Shown here one piece after another: positions 1 through 10,831 of a stretch of 64,000 nt of DNA. The notes under the pieces were generated by a model. The model searched no databases and was not told where the DNA came from. It worked only from the letters and a program-made list of their open reading frames with translations. This DNA is from Anthopleura xanthogrammica (lineage: Eukaryota > Cnidaria > Anthozoa > Actiniaria > Actiniidae), in contig OZ025207.1 of the NCBI GenBank assembly GCA_964019055.1, positions 9,310,007 through 9,374,006 of the forward strand, in the 5' to 3' direction. Position 1 is the first letter of the stretch. The number at the start of each line of letters is the position of its first letter. A program made the translations under genes and the position numbers.

Positions 1-305
1 ATTTTGTTGTTGTTGATGATGATGATGATGATGATGATTATGAATGATGATGACGATGGTGATGTTGTGTTGTTGATGATGATGATGATACATGATGATG
101 ATTATAAATGATGATGACGATGGTGATTTTGTTGTTGTTGATAATGGTGATGATGATACATGATGATGATTATAAATGTTGATGACGATGGTGATTTTGT
201 TGTTAATGCTGATGATGTTGATACATGATGATGATGGTGGTGATAATGATAATGATGATAGCAATTTTTTTCTCGTCTTATACAGTAATATTCTATTTCA
301 AAATC
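1..305. repeat. GAT/TGA trinucleotide microsatellite, imperfect
   Basis: Imperfect runs of GAT, GTT and ATG triplets organised in longer repeats of about 80 bp, each containing a shared block with the words ATGATGACGATGGTGAT. It lies in the intron just before the first visible kelch exon. The His-rich open frame on the minus strand here comes from the repeat and is not a gene. Confidence 0.9.
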
Positions 306-310
306 TACAG

Positions 311-1341
311 GAGTTTCCGTGACAGATGCCGGTATCTGTGGGGGCGAAGTTGCATTGTACGTGGTAGGAGGCAAGGAGGGGAATGCTGTGAAAAGATTTC
401 TGATTGAAAAGAAAAAGTGGGATTTGCTACCACCCATGAATGCTAGACGCAGAGGGCCTGGTAAGTACGTCACGCAGATATCTAAGGTCATAACAATGGT
501 CCAAAATAAGGAACCAATTTTATTGATTTAGATGGTAGATACCGGCAAATACCCCCTCCCCCCTCAGAAACCTGTTGAACTACTCGATACTGGGTGTCCA
601 TATTGACTATTTCATACACACGAATAATTTGTTTAGCATACATGCAATCTTTATAGATATTTAAGGACAAAATCCAAAATTTCACTTCCAGAGGTATTGG
701 GTAACAGGTAACCCAGCCACCACCAGCTGATCTGAGAAAAAATATTAGCCAATCAAAATCGAGAAAATTCGCATAACTGACGTGTCATCCTTAGTAGCCC
801 AGCAACTCGACAAGTTGTAGAGAAAATTGCTCCGTGTAATCGCGTGCCTTAAGGAATTTCTGACTTTTTGCCTCTAGGTGTTGTTTGTGTATCCAACGCT
901 CTTTATGTGATGGGAGGCTATAGTACTGATCAATCAGGAGCCATTGCATCAGTAGAAAGTCTTGATTTGGCATCAGGACAATGGTCTTCCTTGCCTCCAA
1001 TGCTCGTTTCACGATTTCGGTTGTGTTGCGTGACATTTGAGGGCAAGATCTTCGCTATGGGAGGACGTGACAACGTGCGCAGTCTCCTTACAGTAGAAAC
1101 CTTTGACTTAGAAACGAAAAAGTGGCATAAACCAGATAAGCACATGGTACGAGCAAGAGAGGAGTTTTGCGCAACAGTTCACGAGGAGTTGATTTTTTGT
1201 TTCGGAGGACGAGGAGAGAAGAGTATTGAATATTTTGGCCCCAATTCAGGGGGAGACTGGGAGGAGATTGGTGTGATGGGGGAGGGGAGCGTGAGGAATG
1301 GTTTGTCTTGTGTGAACTTTACTCCAGTGTTCGATGATTAG
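311..1341 (+). CDS. Kelch-repeat protein (kelch-like family), C-terminal two exons; 5' part outside window
   Basis: Exons 311-460 and 878-1341, joined by a phase-1 intron (CTACAG acceptor before 311, donor GTAAGT at 461, acceptor CCTCTAG ending at 877). The join makes a continuous frame ending at TAG 1339-1341. The protein shows kelch-blade signatures: VALYVVGG, ALYVMGGYS, KIFAMGGRD and ELIFCFGGR, each followed by a W about 20 residues later (KKWDLLPPM, GQWSSLPPM, KKWHKP, GDWEEI). About four blades are visible, the C-terminal part of a beta-propeller. In kelch-like proteins this propeller recruits substrates to a Cullin-3 ubiquitin ligase, with BTB and BACK domains at the N-terminus. Those domains would lie left of the window and are not seen, so another kelch-type protein is possible. 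No polyadenylation signal was assigned. Confidence 0.85.
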
Positions 1342-1848
1342 ATAAGATTAACAGTAGCACTCTATTCATCACTTTCCATACATCGGTTCACTGTTCAAAC
1401 ACAAAACATTCAAGCGAGGCTTCAAGTCAGTTTCAAGGGGCTATTCAAAGTTGAAACTTCGGCAGGGATTGTGCTAGGATTTTGTAATGTGCCCTGGGAC
1501 CCATGTGTCTGGGCACATTGGGGTCCCTAACATATTTGATGGGATTCTAGATTGTGTTCTTTCGTAAGCAAGGAATTGAGTGCAAGAAATGAAGCTCTCG
1601 GGTAAAAACGCACAATTTCTGCGTTAATGCGAACCCTGCAACCTCGACTGTATGCTTTGTGTTTGACCAGGGAACCGATGTGTGAAAGGTGGTGAAGCGT
1701 AGGTTCCTTGATTTCACTTCATTCAATAGGATTCTTTCTGGCTAACAGCACATGGTGCTCAGTATCAACCTCGTCAGTATTTGAACCACCATTTAGAGCA
1801 GATAATGAGATTCAAAGACTTGTATCACCTGATTGAAACCCAGCTATA
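1342..1848 (+). other. 3' flank of the kelch gene, no feature recognised
   Basis: Probably the 3' untranslated region and downstream spacer. I see no open frame with family features, no tRNA and no clear AATAAA signal. Confidence 0.4.
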
Positions 1849-1849
1849 G

Positions 1850-1985
1850 AATCCTTTAAGTTTACGCGTCAAAGCAGCTCAATTTGGAGGACAAAACAAA
1901 AAAATGTTAATCTCCCGAGAATTGGAACCTATTGTTTTGTCCTCCAAATTCAGCCGCATTCCGACGTGCTGCAAGGGGTCTACTA
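1850..1985. mobile_element. MITE family A, copy 1
   Basis: A hairpin of about 130 bp. The core word CTCAATTTGGAGGACAAAAC is followed about 50 bp later by its inverted complement GTTTTGTCCTCCAAATT, with GAGAATTGGAACCTATT between, and the right end reads GCAAGGGGTCTA. Four more copies lie at 20371, 25911, 27437 and 59446, in both orientations. There is no coding capacity, so this is a non-autonomous DNA element. Confidence 0.85.
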
Positions 1986-2317
1986 TGATAGTACGCAATT
2001 TTCTGGAACAAATTCCCCCAGGGGGAGGGAGGTGATGATTCAATTTTACCAATTGCACCAATCGGTTTTCTACCTTTTTTATTGGTTTCTATTTGATCTC
2101 CGTCACTAATGTACCATCTGGTCCGTGATGCTTAGATAAGTTGACGCACGGACCTTCATCTTCACTAATGACCAGTTAAAAATATAAACCGTAATTTTTC
2201 ATCACAAGAAATATTCACACTATAGGTATGGGATACTGTATGCTCGAAATTAGGATGCATAGAATTGGAAGAGCATGGAATAGCAGCCATGTTTTACGAT
2301 CAAAATACTAAAGCCAC

Positions 2318-2566
2318 TGTTACACGTAGTCTTTTTTCATGCAACTTGAGCCGCGCGCAAAAAAGTTCAAGTTGCACGCGAGCATGTCACACGTATTTTT
2401 GTCTTTGCAACTTTCGCAAATTTGTTGAGAAATCAACTTTTCGTGCACGTTTTATGTTTGAAAAATAAGTTGCACGTGGGGGTGTTACACGCCAAAAAAC
2501 GCTCGTGCAACTGGAACTTTTTTGCGCGCGGCTCAAGTTGCATGAAAAAAGACTACGTGTAATATT
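2318..2566. mobile_element. Fold-back element with about 50-bp terminal inverted repeats
   Basis: The left arm begins TTACACGTAGTCTTTTTTCA and runs through GCAACTTGAGCCGCGCGC. The right arm near 2515-2563 is its reverse complement (GCGCGCGGCTCAAGTTGC, then TGAAAAAAGACTACGTGTAA). The middle carries further inverted GTGCAACTT words. The size and symmetry fit a MITE. Two short open frames on either strand inside it come from the palindrome. Confidence 0.85.
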
Positions 2567-2692
2567 ACGTATCCGGGACTTTGAAAAAAACTTTTTCGCG
2601 CACGTGCACATGTCATCGCTTTCAGTATCATTGAAATATACCAAAAAAATGTTGTTGGGGCCAAAAGCCAAGGGAAATAGGCCATGAGCGAT

Positions 2693-2966
2693 CACAGGTA
2701 TCCCAAGCTGGGTTTCTGTGGTATCCTATCGAACTTATAAGGCAATGTATGGCGATTTTTCGAAAAAATTAAAAATCAGTAAATCACACAAATAAATGTC
2801 CCTACTTGTGTTTCGTGTTTTCCTTTGAGTCTCTGTGAAGTTTCAGGTCATTTGCAGCAATATTGAGCGAGTATCGTGGTGCATGGAGTATCCCTCGTAC
2901 TCGCCATACATTGCCTTATAAGTTCGATAGGAAACCACAGAAACCCAGCTTGGGATACCTGTGTAA
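2693..2966. mobile_element. Fold-back element with about 60-bp inverted arms
   Basis: Left arm 2693-2755 (CACAGGTATCCCAAGCTGGG, then TCCTATCGAACTTATAAGGC) is repeated inverted at about 2900-2963. The arm tips are themselves small palindromes (CACAGGTATCCCA...TGGGTTTCTGTGG). The same tip motif recurs near the starts of two genes at 56520 and 58246. Confidence 0.8.
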
Positions 2967-3272
2967 GCGATAAGCGATAGGAGATGTTCATTCCAAGATC
3001 TAGCTAAAATGTATTTTCTTGTTATTCTCGTCAAGAACACGGAGGTTAGTGTTAAGATATCCAGCTAGTGTTGTTCGTAGTTGACGGAACCGTTTTAATT
3101 AAGGCCTCGATTATTCGTGTTTAATCGTATGGCCATAATTCCTTTCCACCTTGGAAAGACTTATCTCCCTTGGCCCCGACTCCGTAAAAGGTATAAATAT
3201 TTCCAATAAATTAAATATTGTGCTGTATTCTAAATAACGTTGATTCTGCCAGTTTACTAATGATTTCAGTTT

Positions 3273-6218
3273 CTAGTTTTTCTTGTCTTCTTCTCTGTAT
3301 ACTTCAAGCCATGATTGCACTTCTTCAATGTTATAATAACTCGGGCCCAGACCTCCTTGGTAGACCACGATATTGTTTCTAATGATGTAAAGTCTCTCAG
3401 GGAAGGACCCGTAAGCGATGTTGGCCGAGTTGAGCACATTGTCCACCAGTAGCGCTACTGATGAGGGAATATGGGACTGTAGTATCTTAGCAGCTGTGCA
3501 TCGTTCTTCGAGCGTCTTGTGTTGTAATATCTGATAGTTCTCCTGCATTAAGGAAAAAAAACAGGTGAAAATGAGAAAATGTAAACATGCGATCAACGAC
3601 TCTCGAAATAATCGGTAATAACTATGATCCGGTTTAAGGTTACTCGATCTTTGTCCGCAAAGAAGCTGCTTTTCCGCCATTAAAATGTTTTTGGTCCGTA
3701 ACCACCATGTTGGAAAGCAAGCAGTCACGTGATTCTGTCCCAAACATTGAAAGTCACGTGATTGACGGCGTCAAGGTGACAGCGATACGTTGTTCAAACT
3801 TCTTTCCCTTATTTTTCTTGTCAAATGTATAACACAATCTTCTTTGATACACGTGATTGATTGACCGTATATTGGCTTCCGAAAGGAATTTAAAGAATGC
3901 TAGGAATACTTTCCGCATAATATGCAATAAAAAGGTTATATCAGGTATTTGCAATAGGCCACAAGCGAAACCGCTGATTTTTCACTCCGTTCTCGGAAGT
4001 AACACATGATAAAGTATATTGTGACTTGACGCAATGTAATTACTCGGGCTTCCTGAGGTTGTCCGTTGTGAAAAATGTCTTCCTTTCTACCTTTTAACAA
4101 AGTTTAACACAGTAAGTCCGAGTGAACGCTGTCATGAGTCTAAAAGAGCTTCTGGCATATTTGCAAATAGAGAAAAACCCTCAAAGCACAGGAGAAAACA
4201 AGTTCGGGTTCGAGTATTGAGCTCACATAATTAGGCGGTGCATTGGTAGCGCATGCGCAGTGCCATTTGCAATCATGACACAAGATCAATCTGTAACTGC
4301 ATTAAAACGCATATATGATCGCGCACCTCATCCCACACGTCTAATCCAAGGATTACAGTTTGATTTTAGCTCGTTATATCCGACGAACCTTGCCTTGACA
4401 TAAGTTCCGTGCAACTTATTTATTCCGGTATTTGGACTCCAATATCCAACAATGCATACCAATGCTATATATAGGCAATGTTTATTAAAGAATGAATTGT
4501 CGATCCGATCCAGGAAGGACAATTGCTTCATTCAGATTATAATATCGATAATAAACTACTAACGCTTGCGAGCGGGTAGTCCAAAGGCTTCGCGATTAAA
4601 AGTAAGTGTCATCGAATTGTGAACAAAGTTGATTAAAATCGGATGCGATATTGACATTGAACTCAAAAGAAAAATCTTTCGATGCATACCCCGGCAAATG
4701 ATTGCGCGCAACGTTGCATAAACACTTGAGTCAAGTGATCCTAAACGGGGCATGCGTCAACGTACCATGTAACCCTTTAGTTGCATCGCCGATTTTCTTG
4801 TACTTGGGTTTGAACTGAGCCATTTAGGCTTTCCGTGCAGATGATCAATTCACATCATTAGCTAACATACCAAAATATGTACCAGGACAATAAACTATTG
4901 TGATTCACTTTATATCTACAAATCCCAGAACAATAGCAAGCATCTCTTGTTGTGTTTTTTGTTAGAAAAAGCACAGCACTTAATTGTCAGTAATTTGCGG
5001 AAAAGGCGAAGCATTCCGTTACGATTTCCAGTTCTTATCGCTTAATCTAAAAAAGGAAAGAGTGCAGTTCTATACATTCGACTTGGCTACTTTTTTTGGG
5101 AGTTATAGTAAAAAGAAGTTATACATTCTGCTCGTTTATATAATGTTCTCAATAATTACTATACTTAGCGTTAAAATTCATATCTTTATCCTTTTCAATT
5201 TCTTGGAGATTTTGTTAAAATTTTGGAAAAAAATTGTCAAAAATTTGAGGTTATGTAATTCCAGTTTCGTAAGTGTAAATCGTTTTGATACGACAACTCT
5301 TGCTACATACGAAGCCATGCACTGACCGCCAGTACCGACCATAAAAAAAACAGCTTATTTTTTGCGCAAAAGAATGCGAACATTTCTGGGGCAATTGAAA
5401 AAGCTTGAAGTGGTATGTCGCACAAAGAACATGTCACGAAAATATGCTAAAGATTTGGAGTAGATGGTGGAAGGATTTCGCATGCGTGACTGAAAGCTGT
5501 GCACGAATGCATCCAATCAAAATAGCGCGCATAGCGTTAGATTCGTTGTACAAATTGTTGAGCGATAATCTAGTGATACTCAAGTCACTAAAACAAATCA
5601 TGGGGAAAATGTTTTGGTATAATTTTGAAGTCCGCATCACCGGCCCGCGCGCGCAGCCTTGCCTAGTTTTTCTCATGTGATAATATCATAGAAATAATAA
5701 ATAGTACGAACCTCAAACTTCCACCCATCATCTGGATGGGCCTCTTCAATGTAGACGATAACAAAGTCAGCCTCTTCTGCAAACTCCTTGACCAACGAGC
5801 CCAAGGTCTGCAGGGAGGCCATGAACGGGGGTCATGTGCAAGGCCCAAAAAGAACAACCATTGGTCGCGAGAAGACTTGCAGATCTAGTAGCTTGGAGAA
5901 TTGGTGATTGTTGTTTGTGATGTCCACCAGTGTTGGGTTGGGGGCTTTTTGTCCCAATCTGGCTGTTTTGGCACCATCTTGTTTCAAAGTCTGCAGTGTG
6001 CTCTTGTACATCTCCCATCCAAATAACGTGTGCCAGTAGTTACGTTTTTTCATGTTAGCATTTTGTGTGTTGGTCAAATAGGCAAACAATCCTTCGCCCA
6101 GGGACCCTATTACAGGAGTCTGGTGCAATGCCTTCAAAATCAAAAACAAAATTCCAAGCAGTGCTGCTTCGATATAAAATACAAAAATCGAGAATTGCCT
6201 TTTTAAACAGCCCGTCAT
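3273..6218 (-). CDS. Iodothyronine deiodinase-like selenoprotein
   Basis: Two exons: 6218-5712 (169 codons) and 3542-3273, joined in phase 0 by a GT-AG intron of about 2.2 kb; 258 residues including one TGA read as selenocysteine. ATG 6218-6216 was chosen as the first in-frame ATG. Residues about 9-30 are hydrophobic (YIEAALLGILFLILKAL), fitting the single N-terminal membrane anchor of deiodinases. The active site reads VLFGPCT-TGA-PPFMASL, where the family has CTxxPPF with Sec. It is followed by VIVYIEEAHPDDGW, containing a catalytic His, and in exon 2 by LQHKTLEERC (second His) and ERLYIIRNNIVVYQGG. The length and order match vertebrate deiodinases, thioredoxin-fold enzymes that remove iodine from thyroid hormones. 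The substrate in this organism is unknown. The intron holds no gene I can recognise. A SECIS element must exist for Sec insertion, but I could not place one by eye. The gene converges on the kelch gene. Confidence 0.88.
5832..5834 (-). other. In-frame TGA, predicted selenocysteine codon (residue 129)
   Basis: The minus strand reads GGG CCT TGC ACA TGA CCC CCG TTC. The frame continues past it for 40 codons of well-conserved deiodinase sequence to the exon end. TGA falls exactly where vertebrate deiodinases carry Sec, so it is recoding, not a nonsense mutation. Confidence 0.88.
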
Positions 6219-6978
6219 TTTAACTTGATCCACTCTGAAACTGAAAGTATTCTGGTTGAAAACAACCCTTTACAAAGTTGTCTCCAAATGGGACGAGCTC
6301 TCATTGGTGTAGAGGTGTTGAGCATTCTGTGTTTAGAAATGTTCTGATATTCACTTGGGAAATGGTATTCTATACTGCGTGTGAGGTAAACAAAGTCAGA
6401 AATATTTTCAAAAAACGCCTACACTCGTTGAATTGGTGTTAAACGATCTTTATCAAACCATTAATGAAATTTCTATATGCAAGATTTGAACTGTGGCAAT
6501 GGCTGAAACAAGGCGGTATATTTTACAGATCCAAAAACCGTTCGCTTTGGACGCTTGTCAACTTCACCTTCCCTACAAATGTGAGACCATTTTCTTATTG
6601 AGAAGACTTCATACAGGACACAGTACTTTGTATGTATTATTTTATAACAAACTCAAACTATTTATTGATGTATCTAGGCAGTATTACATCTCGAATAGTA
6701 TTGCAAATGTTTCAGGAACAATCGCTCCATCTTTTAGTTGTTCTCCGCTTGACGAACTAATTATAACACATGCATGCACGGAGCTACTACGGGTTATCAG
6801 TTTACGAATACTGAAGAAGGCAGGAGGAATACGAGCTCGAGAAGACGATGAAAATCACAATACCTTTTAAGCCGGAAGCAATACGGAAGCTCAACCAAAA
6901 TGTCTTACCTATTGTGTAGTTCCTCCTTGCTATTTTCGTGTATATTTTTAAATACAGAATACTTTTCAAGACCCATGC
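6219..6978. other. Upstream region of the deiodinase gene, no gene recognised
   Basis: This should hold the deiodinase promoter and leader. A 125-codon plus-strand open frame at 6493-6870 has no motif I recognise and may be chance. No TATA box could be assigned with confidence. Confidence 0.35.
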
Positions 6979-7373
6979 AGCAAACTGCTACAAAACTTAC
7001 TTTAATTAACTTTGGATTCTTGCTTGTTCCCTAGCTTGTATTCTTGATTCTCTTGTGGCCTCCTTCTTCTTCTTCTTCTTCTTCTTCTTCTTCTTCTTCG
7101 TCATCTTCTTCTATTCTTCTTGTGTTCTTGACTCTCTTGAAAGCTCTTTTGGAACTGAGCTCCTGCTCTAAGAACTCCGGTAGAACTGAGCTCACGGTTT
7201 CAAGAGAGTCAAGAACACGAGAAGAAGACCAACAAGGGAACAATGAAGCAATTGCAAGAACTCAAGCTCTCCAGGCCAGCTAGACAAGTGGGTAGAAATA
7301 TGTTGGAGTTAAATCAAAAGATTTGTATCAACCTATTTTTCTAAGGCAATTCAGTAAGTTTTGTAGCAGTTTG
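6979..7373. mobile_element. Fold-back element with internal CTT microsatellite
   Basis: The ends are inverted copies: CAGCAAACTGCTACAAAACT near 6979 and AGTTTTGTAGCAGTTTGC near 7353-7371. Inside, CTTGACTCTCTTGAAA (about 7128) pairs with TTTCAAGAGAGTCAAG (about 7198), and TTGTTCCC pairs with GGGAACAA. A run of CTT/TCT at about 7065-7118 sits in the left arm. The Ser-rich and Glu-rich open frames on the two strands are artefacts of this run. Confidence 0.75.
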
Positions 7374-7812
7374 CGCTGCGTCTAGCTACATGTTTCTCCT
7401 GTCACTCAAAAGTAAAGTGAGTCAATGCGCTGTTCACTATGCAGTTTTCAGCATTCAGTCTTCAGCAACTACTGTTTTATACTATTGAAGACAGTTTGTG
7501 AAGACACGAATATACTTACTTCAGACCCAGGGCCGGGATGACCGTGAACATAACCCGGTCGTGAAGGCAAACTGAGTGAGTTTCAATAGCTTGTCGCATA
7601 GCTTGTATATAGCTTCATAGGCCGGGTATACAAGTATGTTATTTCAGTATATCATAGCATATGAAATAGGGAAAGAATATCACTAAACGCAATGCATTCT
7701 ACGCACATGCAGTAGTCACGATGGCGAAGCTTAATGGGATCGGGCTGAGCAAAAAAAAAAAGAAGAGATTTGAAACTGATAAACTCCTTCAAATTCACTC
7801 GATCTAAAGAAA

Positions 7813-7972
7813 CCTCTGGGCTGATCAAATTCTGGGCACAGATAACTCGCAAATCGAATTGGAATTTAGCTTATTAGATTTTGTGGAGGAAAATAGGAGA
7901 ACCCGGAAAAAAATCCTTGAATCATGCAGTCAAGGGAGAGACCCAACTAGTCTACTCACAATAACCCGAGAG
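7813..7972 (-). repeat. tRNA-derived SINE (family 2), 3'-part fragment
   Basis: Read on the plus strand it runs tail first (AACCTCTGGGCTGATCAAA, then TTTTGTGGAGG, then CAAGGGAGAGACCCAACTAG). The same order is seen at 20514, 40597 and, more diverged, 55412. The head with the tRNA-like promoter is absent. Confidence 0.65.
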
Positions 7973-7977
7973 CCCAA

Positions 7978-8214
7978 CACGATGATAATATTTATATAGC
8001 GTCCTTTCTATATGGATATAATCAAAGGCGCTTTAAAATCATGAGAGGTGGTTAGTATAAGGTGTAGACACTGAGGGTGGTCACTGCCAGGGTTTCTTTA
8101 CGTCCTCAGTGGTTCTTTTACGTCCCTCCGATATTGGTTAGTGATGAAGTGTGGAGAGACGGGACCGCCATTTTAAGTGGTCATCCGAGCCACTTGAAAG
8201 TCTAATCGTTTGCA

Positions 8215-8276
<62 letters not shown>

Positions 8277-8345
8277 CCGGGACTCGAACCACGACCTCCC
8301 GCACGAAAGTCCGGTGCTCAACCAACTGAGCCAACCGGGCGGCAA
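7978..8345 (-). repeat. tRNA-derived SINE (family 1), near full length
   Basis: On the minus strand the 5' end is tRNA-like, with an A-box-like word TGGCTCAGTTGGTTGAGCA and a B-box word GGTTCGAGTCC (plus-strand GGACTCGAACC at 8279). A body of about 200 bp follows, containing GAGAAAGTGCTGCCTTTG and GCTCGGATGACCAC, then a tail GCGCTATATAAATATTATCA. Diverged fragments of the same body lie at 19422-19545 and 47337-47412. It is not a functional tRNA, because the flanking arms do not complete a cloverleaf. Confidence 0.8.
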
Positions 8346-10780
8346 CACAACTCTTGTTTCAAAATCATCCAATCAGTGTCTGATTGAGATGCTTTGCCAT
8401 GCCCCTTGCAGAAATTGTGAAACAAGGTTGAATTCATAATTTTAGGTTAAGTCCTGGGTTTGAAAATCCAATCTTGGTTCCCAGAGACCAAGACCGAGCA
8501 TATTTTGGTCAGCTCTGGAATTCAGCGGTAACTCCGGTCAAAAAGTGTCACAAAGTTGAACGTTATTCAATCATATGTACTACACCTATAGATATACAAC
8601 TGATTATCAGTTCATTATAGCTATTCCCCCACATTCAGAACATCAAGAAGTTTAGTGTTACAGAAAATGTATTGACTCATGAAGAAGTGCTCAAAATTTA
8701 CTCCATAGACTTCTTCAAAAAATTTTTTTGAATGTCATAAGATATGCGTTTACAACGTCTTCTGATCAGTTTTCAGCGTAATATGTGCGGTTTTTACCCT
8801 GGTTACCACCCAAAACCGCAATGTGTCATGGCCAATGTCCTAGATTGACACAAAAAAGGGCACAAAATTTAAGACTGTGCCAATACAAGCTATGGACGAA
8901 CCTATTAGTAGCCTTTAGGGCAGTCTCCTATGTGTTGCTATGGAGACCAGTGATATACTCAGCATTTCAAAAGCGTGTTAACTTTGTTAAGTGGCACGCT
9001 CGAATTGTCATTTTTGTACGCACCTTTGATATCAGACCACGTATGGTTACTGCGCCTTTAATAAGAAGCCAAGAAAAATGTAACTATAGCAACCAAAGAA
9101 TTTCAGTATCACAGCTTTTTTTTTTGTCTTTGTTATTAAAATTCGTTTAATGCATTTACCAAAGCATGAAAAAGCGACTGTTTCTAGTGAGAATGATTGC
9201 AGACCGATTCCCATAAGGTCGTTATTCAGTTTTTTTGCGCGCCTTTTCCCATAAGCGTTTAGGGTTTCGATTTAGGTAATAAGGCAATTACAGATAAACA
9301 TTTGGACCATTTTACAAAAGGACGCTAAGTATTAGAGATAGTGCGCACCGTCCAAACGATTAGTAAATCATTAACAAAGGGTTAGCTGGTTTGAAGGGTC
9401 ACGTCCAACCACCTCTCCCCCTTCTCCTTTGTGCGAGCCCGACTATTTGAACACCTGGTATGGTGAGGCCTAGTTGACATGCATTGTATGTGCGCGTGTC
9501 ATCCCCTCGTTTGCATAAATTCGGGACTCGTGGCTATTGATGTGTAAATGAGAAGTTCTTTGACTCAACTCTCTTTTGATTCTCTGATAAAGTAAGTGTC
9601 TGACTTCTGACTTAAACCTTTTCTTTGAAGACACGTGTATATTGTAAGCCGTCAAGGAGATAAACAAGAGCCTGATATTTTGTGAGCGTTTTGGCTCCAA
9701 GATTGTTGCGAGTGGATTCCGTGAATAAGCTGTGCTTCCTTGTACTGATCTATCTATGCTAGGCTGCTCAAAGGTAAACAAACTGTCTTATAATCTCCAG
9801 GTGGTGAAGACTTACTACTATTAGTGCTAAAGTCCGCAAACATAACTAGTTTTCAATTTAAAGCCGTTATCATACGAAGCCCACCAGCTTGTATCCGCAA
9901 ATTCTCATTTAATAAGATTTTTTTTTACTATTTTTGCCAAAAAAAGTATCTGAAGCAAAGTAAATTCTATAGAAAAAAATAACTTTATTATTTTTAACTC
10001 GTGGGCATTATTTGTCTCTATTTGGAGCAATGATTTTACATTTTAAAACAAAAGAACTCAAAGAACGATACGGCTTTTATGACAACTCAATAGATAAAAA
10101 TCTAGTTTCGCACTTTCGAAACCTCTCATTTCACTTTCAAATATGAAGAAACTATAACTTCAAAAAATATTCAAAATATATATGCCGATATTTTTTTTAA
10201 TCGTTAGGGTTTTGAGCAGTTTTAAATTATGCCCACTCGTCAATGTTGCTCGGATATTTTCTCACATTCAACATTTTTCGGCCTGCAAAGCCGATCTTTT
10301 CATGTAAATAATCCATGTATTTTTTTGGACCCCATCCTCATGGCCACTCAATACAGTCCCAGGAATGCAGCTTTGTTCGTTAGATGACTGACTCGCAGGT
10401 GTCTGACTAGAATCACCCCATAGGCGATCTAGATTTTTGGTGTCCACCCTTAGTATCTAAGAGATCAATATAAACCACACGCGTGTTGCATATTTGTCTC
10501 AGCCAATTCTCCAATTATCTTTTTATAGATATTTATTTTGCGTTTCCCGTCGCGGCTTTGTGTGAGATTTTGGGTATAGTGTTTAGGGTTTTTTGGTCGT
10601 GAGTTTTTGAGAGTGGGATTATAGAGGTGTTTGCGATCCTCACGCCATTTATTCCATTCCATTTGGTCGATCCAAGGCGCCCGCGGTGTGACGGGATTGT
10701 AGCCGGCCCACTAACAGCAGTAGGTCCACTTCACTCTTCAATCCTCCACAAAAATTCATATTTATTTGGATTTTCCCAGG
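8346..10780. other. Intergenic region before GSE1, no gene recognised
   Basis: AT-rich DNA. Open frames at 8785-9150 and 9470-9781 show no family motif, no splice-supported extension and no coding bias I can argue for. A TTTTCCCAG at 10771-10779 could be a splice acceptor joining an unseen untranslated exon to the GSE1 leader. Confidence 0.4.
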
Positions 10781-10789
10781 CAAAACACC

Positions 10790-10807
10790 ATGAAACCCTG
10801 TTGGTAG
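10790..10807 (+). promoter_or_regulatory. Short upstream ORF in the GSE1 leader
   Basis: ATG AAA CCC TGT TGG TAG lies 24 bp before the proposed start at 10832. If it is in the mature leader it could dampen translation of the main frame. Whether it is transcribed is inferred. Confidence 0.35.
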
Positions 10808-10831
10808 AGCACTACATAGTCCAAGGCTTCC

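Noticed and set aside
102..491. His-rich 129-codon minus-strand frame
   Set aside because: A translation of the GAT microsatellite, and antisense to a kelch exon.
5832..5834. Deiodinase as a pseudogene because of an internal stop
   Set aside because: The TGA is exactly at the family's selenocysteine position, and conserved coding sequence continues after it to a good splice site and a second exon.
6493..6870. 125-codon plus-strand frame upstream of the deiodinase
   Set aside because: No recognisable motif, no supporting splice partner, and a length reachable by chance in this composition. Kept only as a note in the flanking entry.
7031..7283. Glu-rich and Ser-rich frames
   Set aside because: Caused by the CTT microsatellite inside a fold-back element.
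8279..8345. Possible tRNA gene on the minus strand
   Set aside because: A-box- and B-box-like words are present but belong to a SINE with a long non-tRNA body. No complete cloverleaf can be drawn.
8785..9150. 121-codon plus-strand frame
   Set aside because: No domain, no splice-supported extension, and it sits in repeat-rich intergenic DNA.
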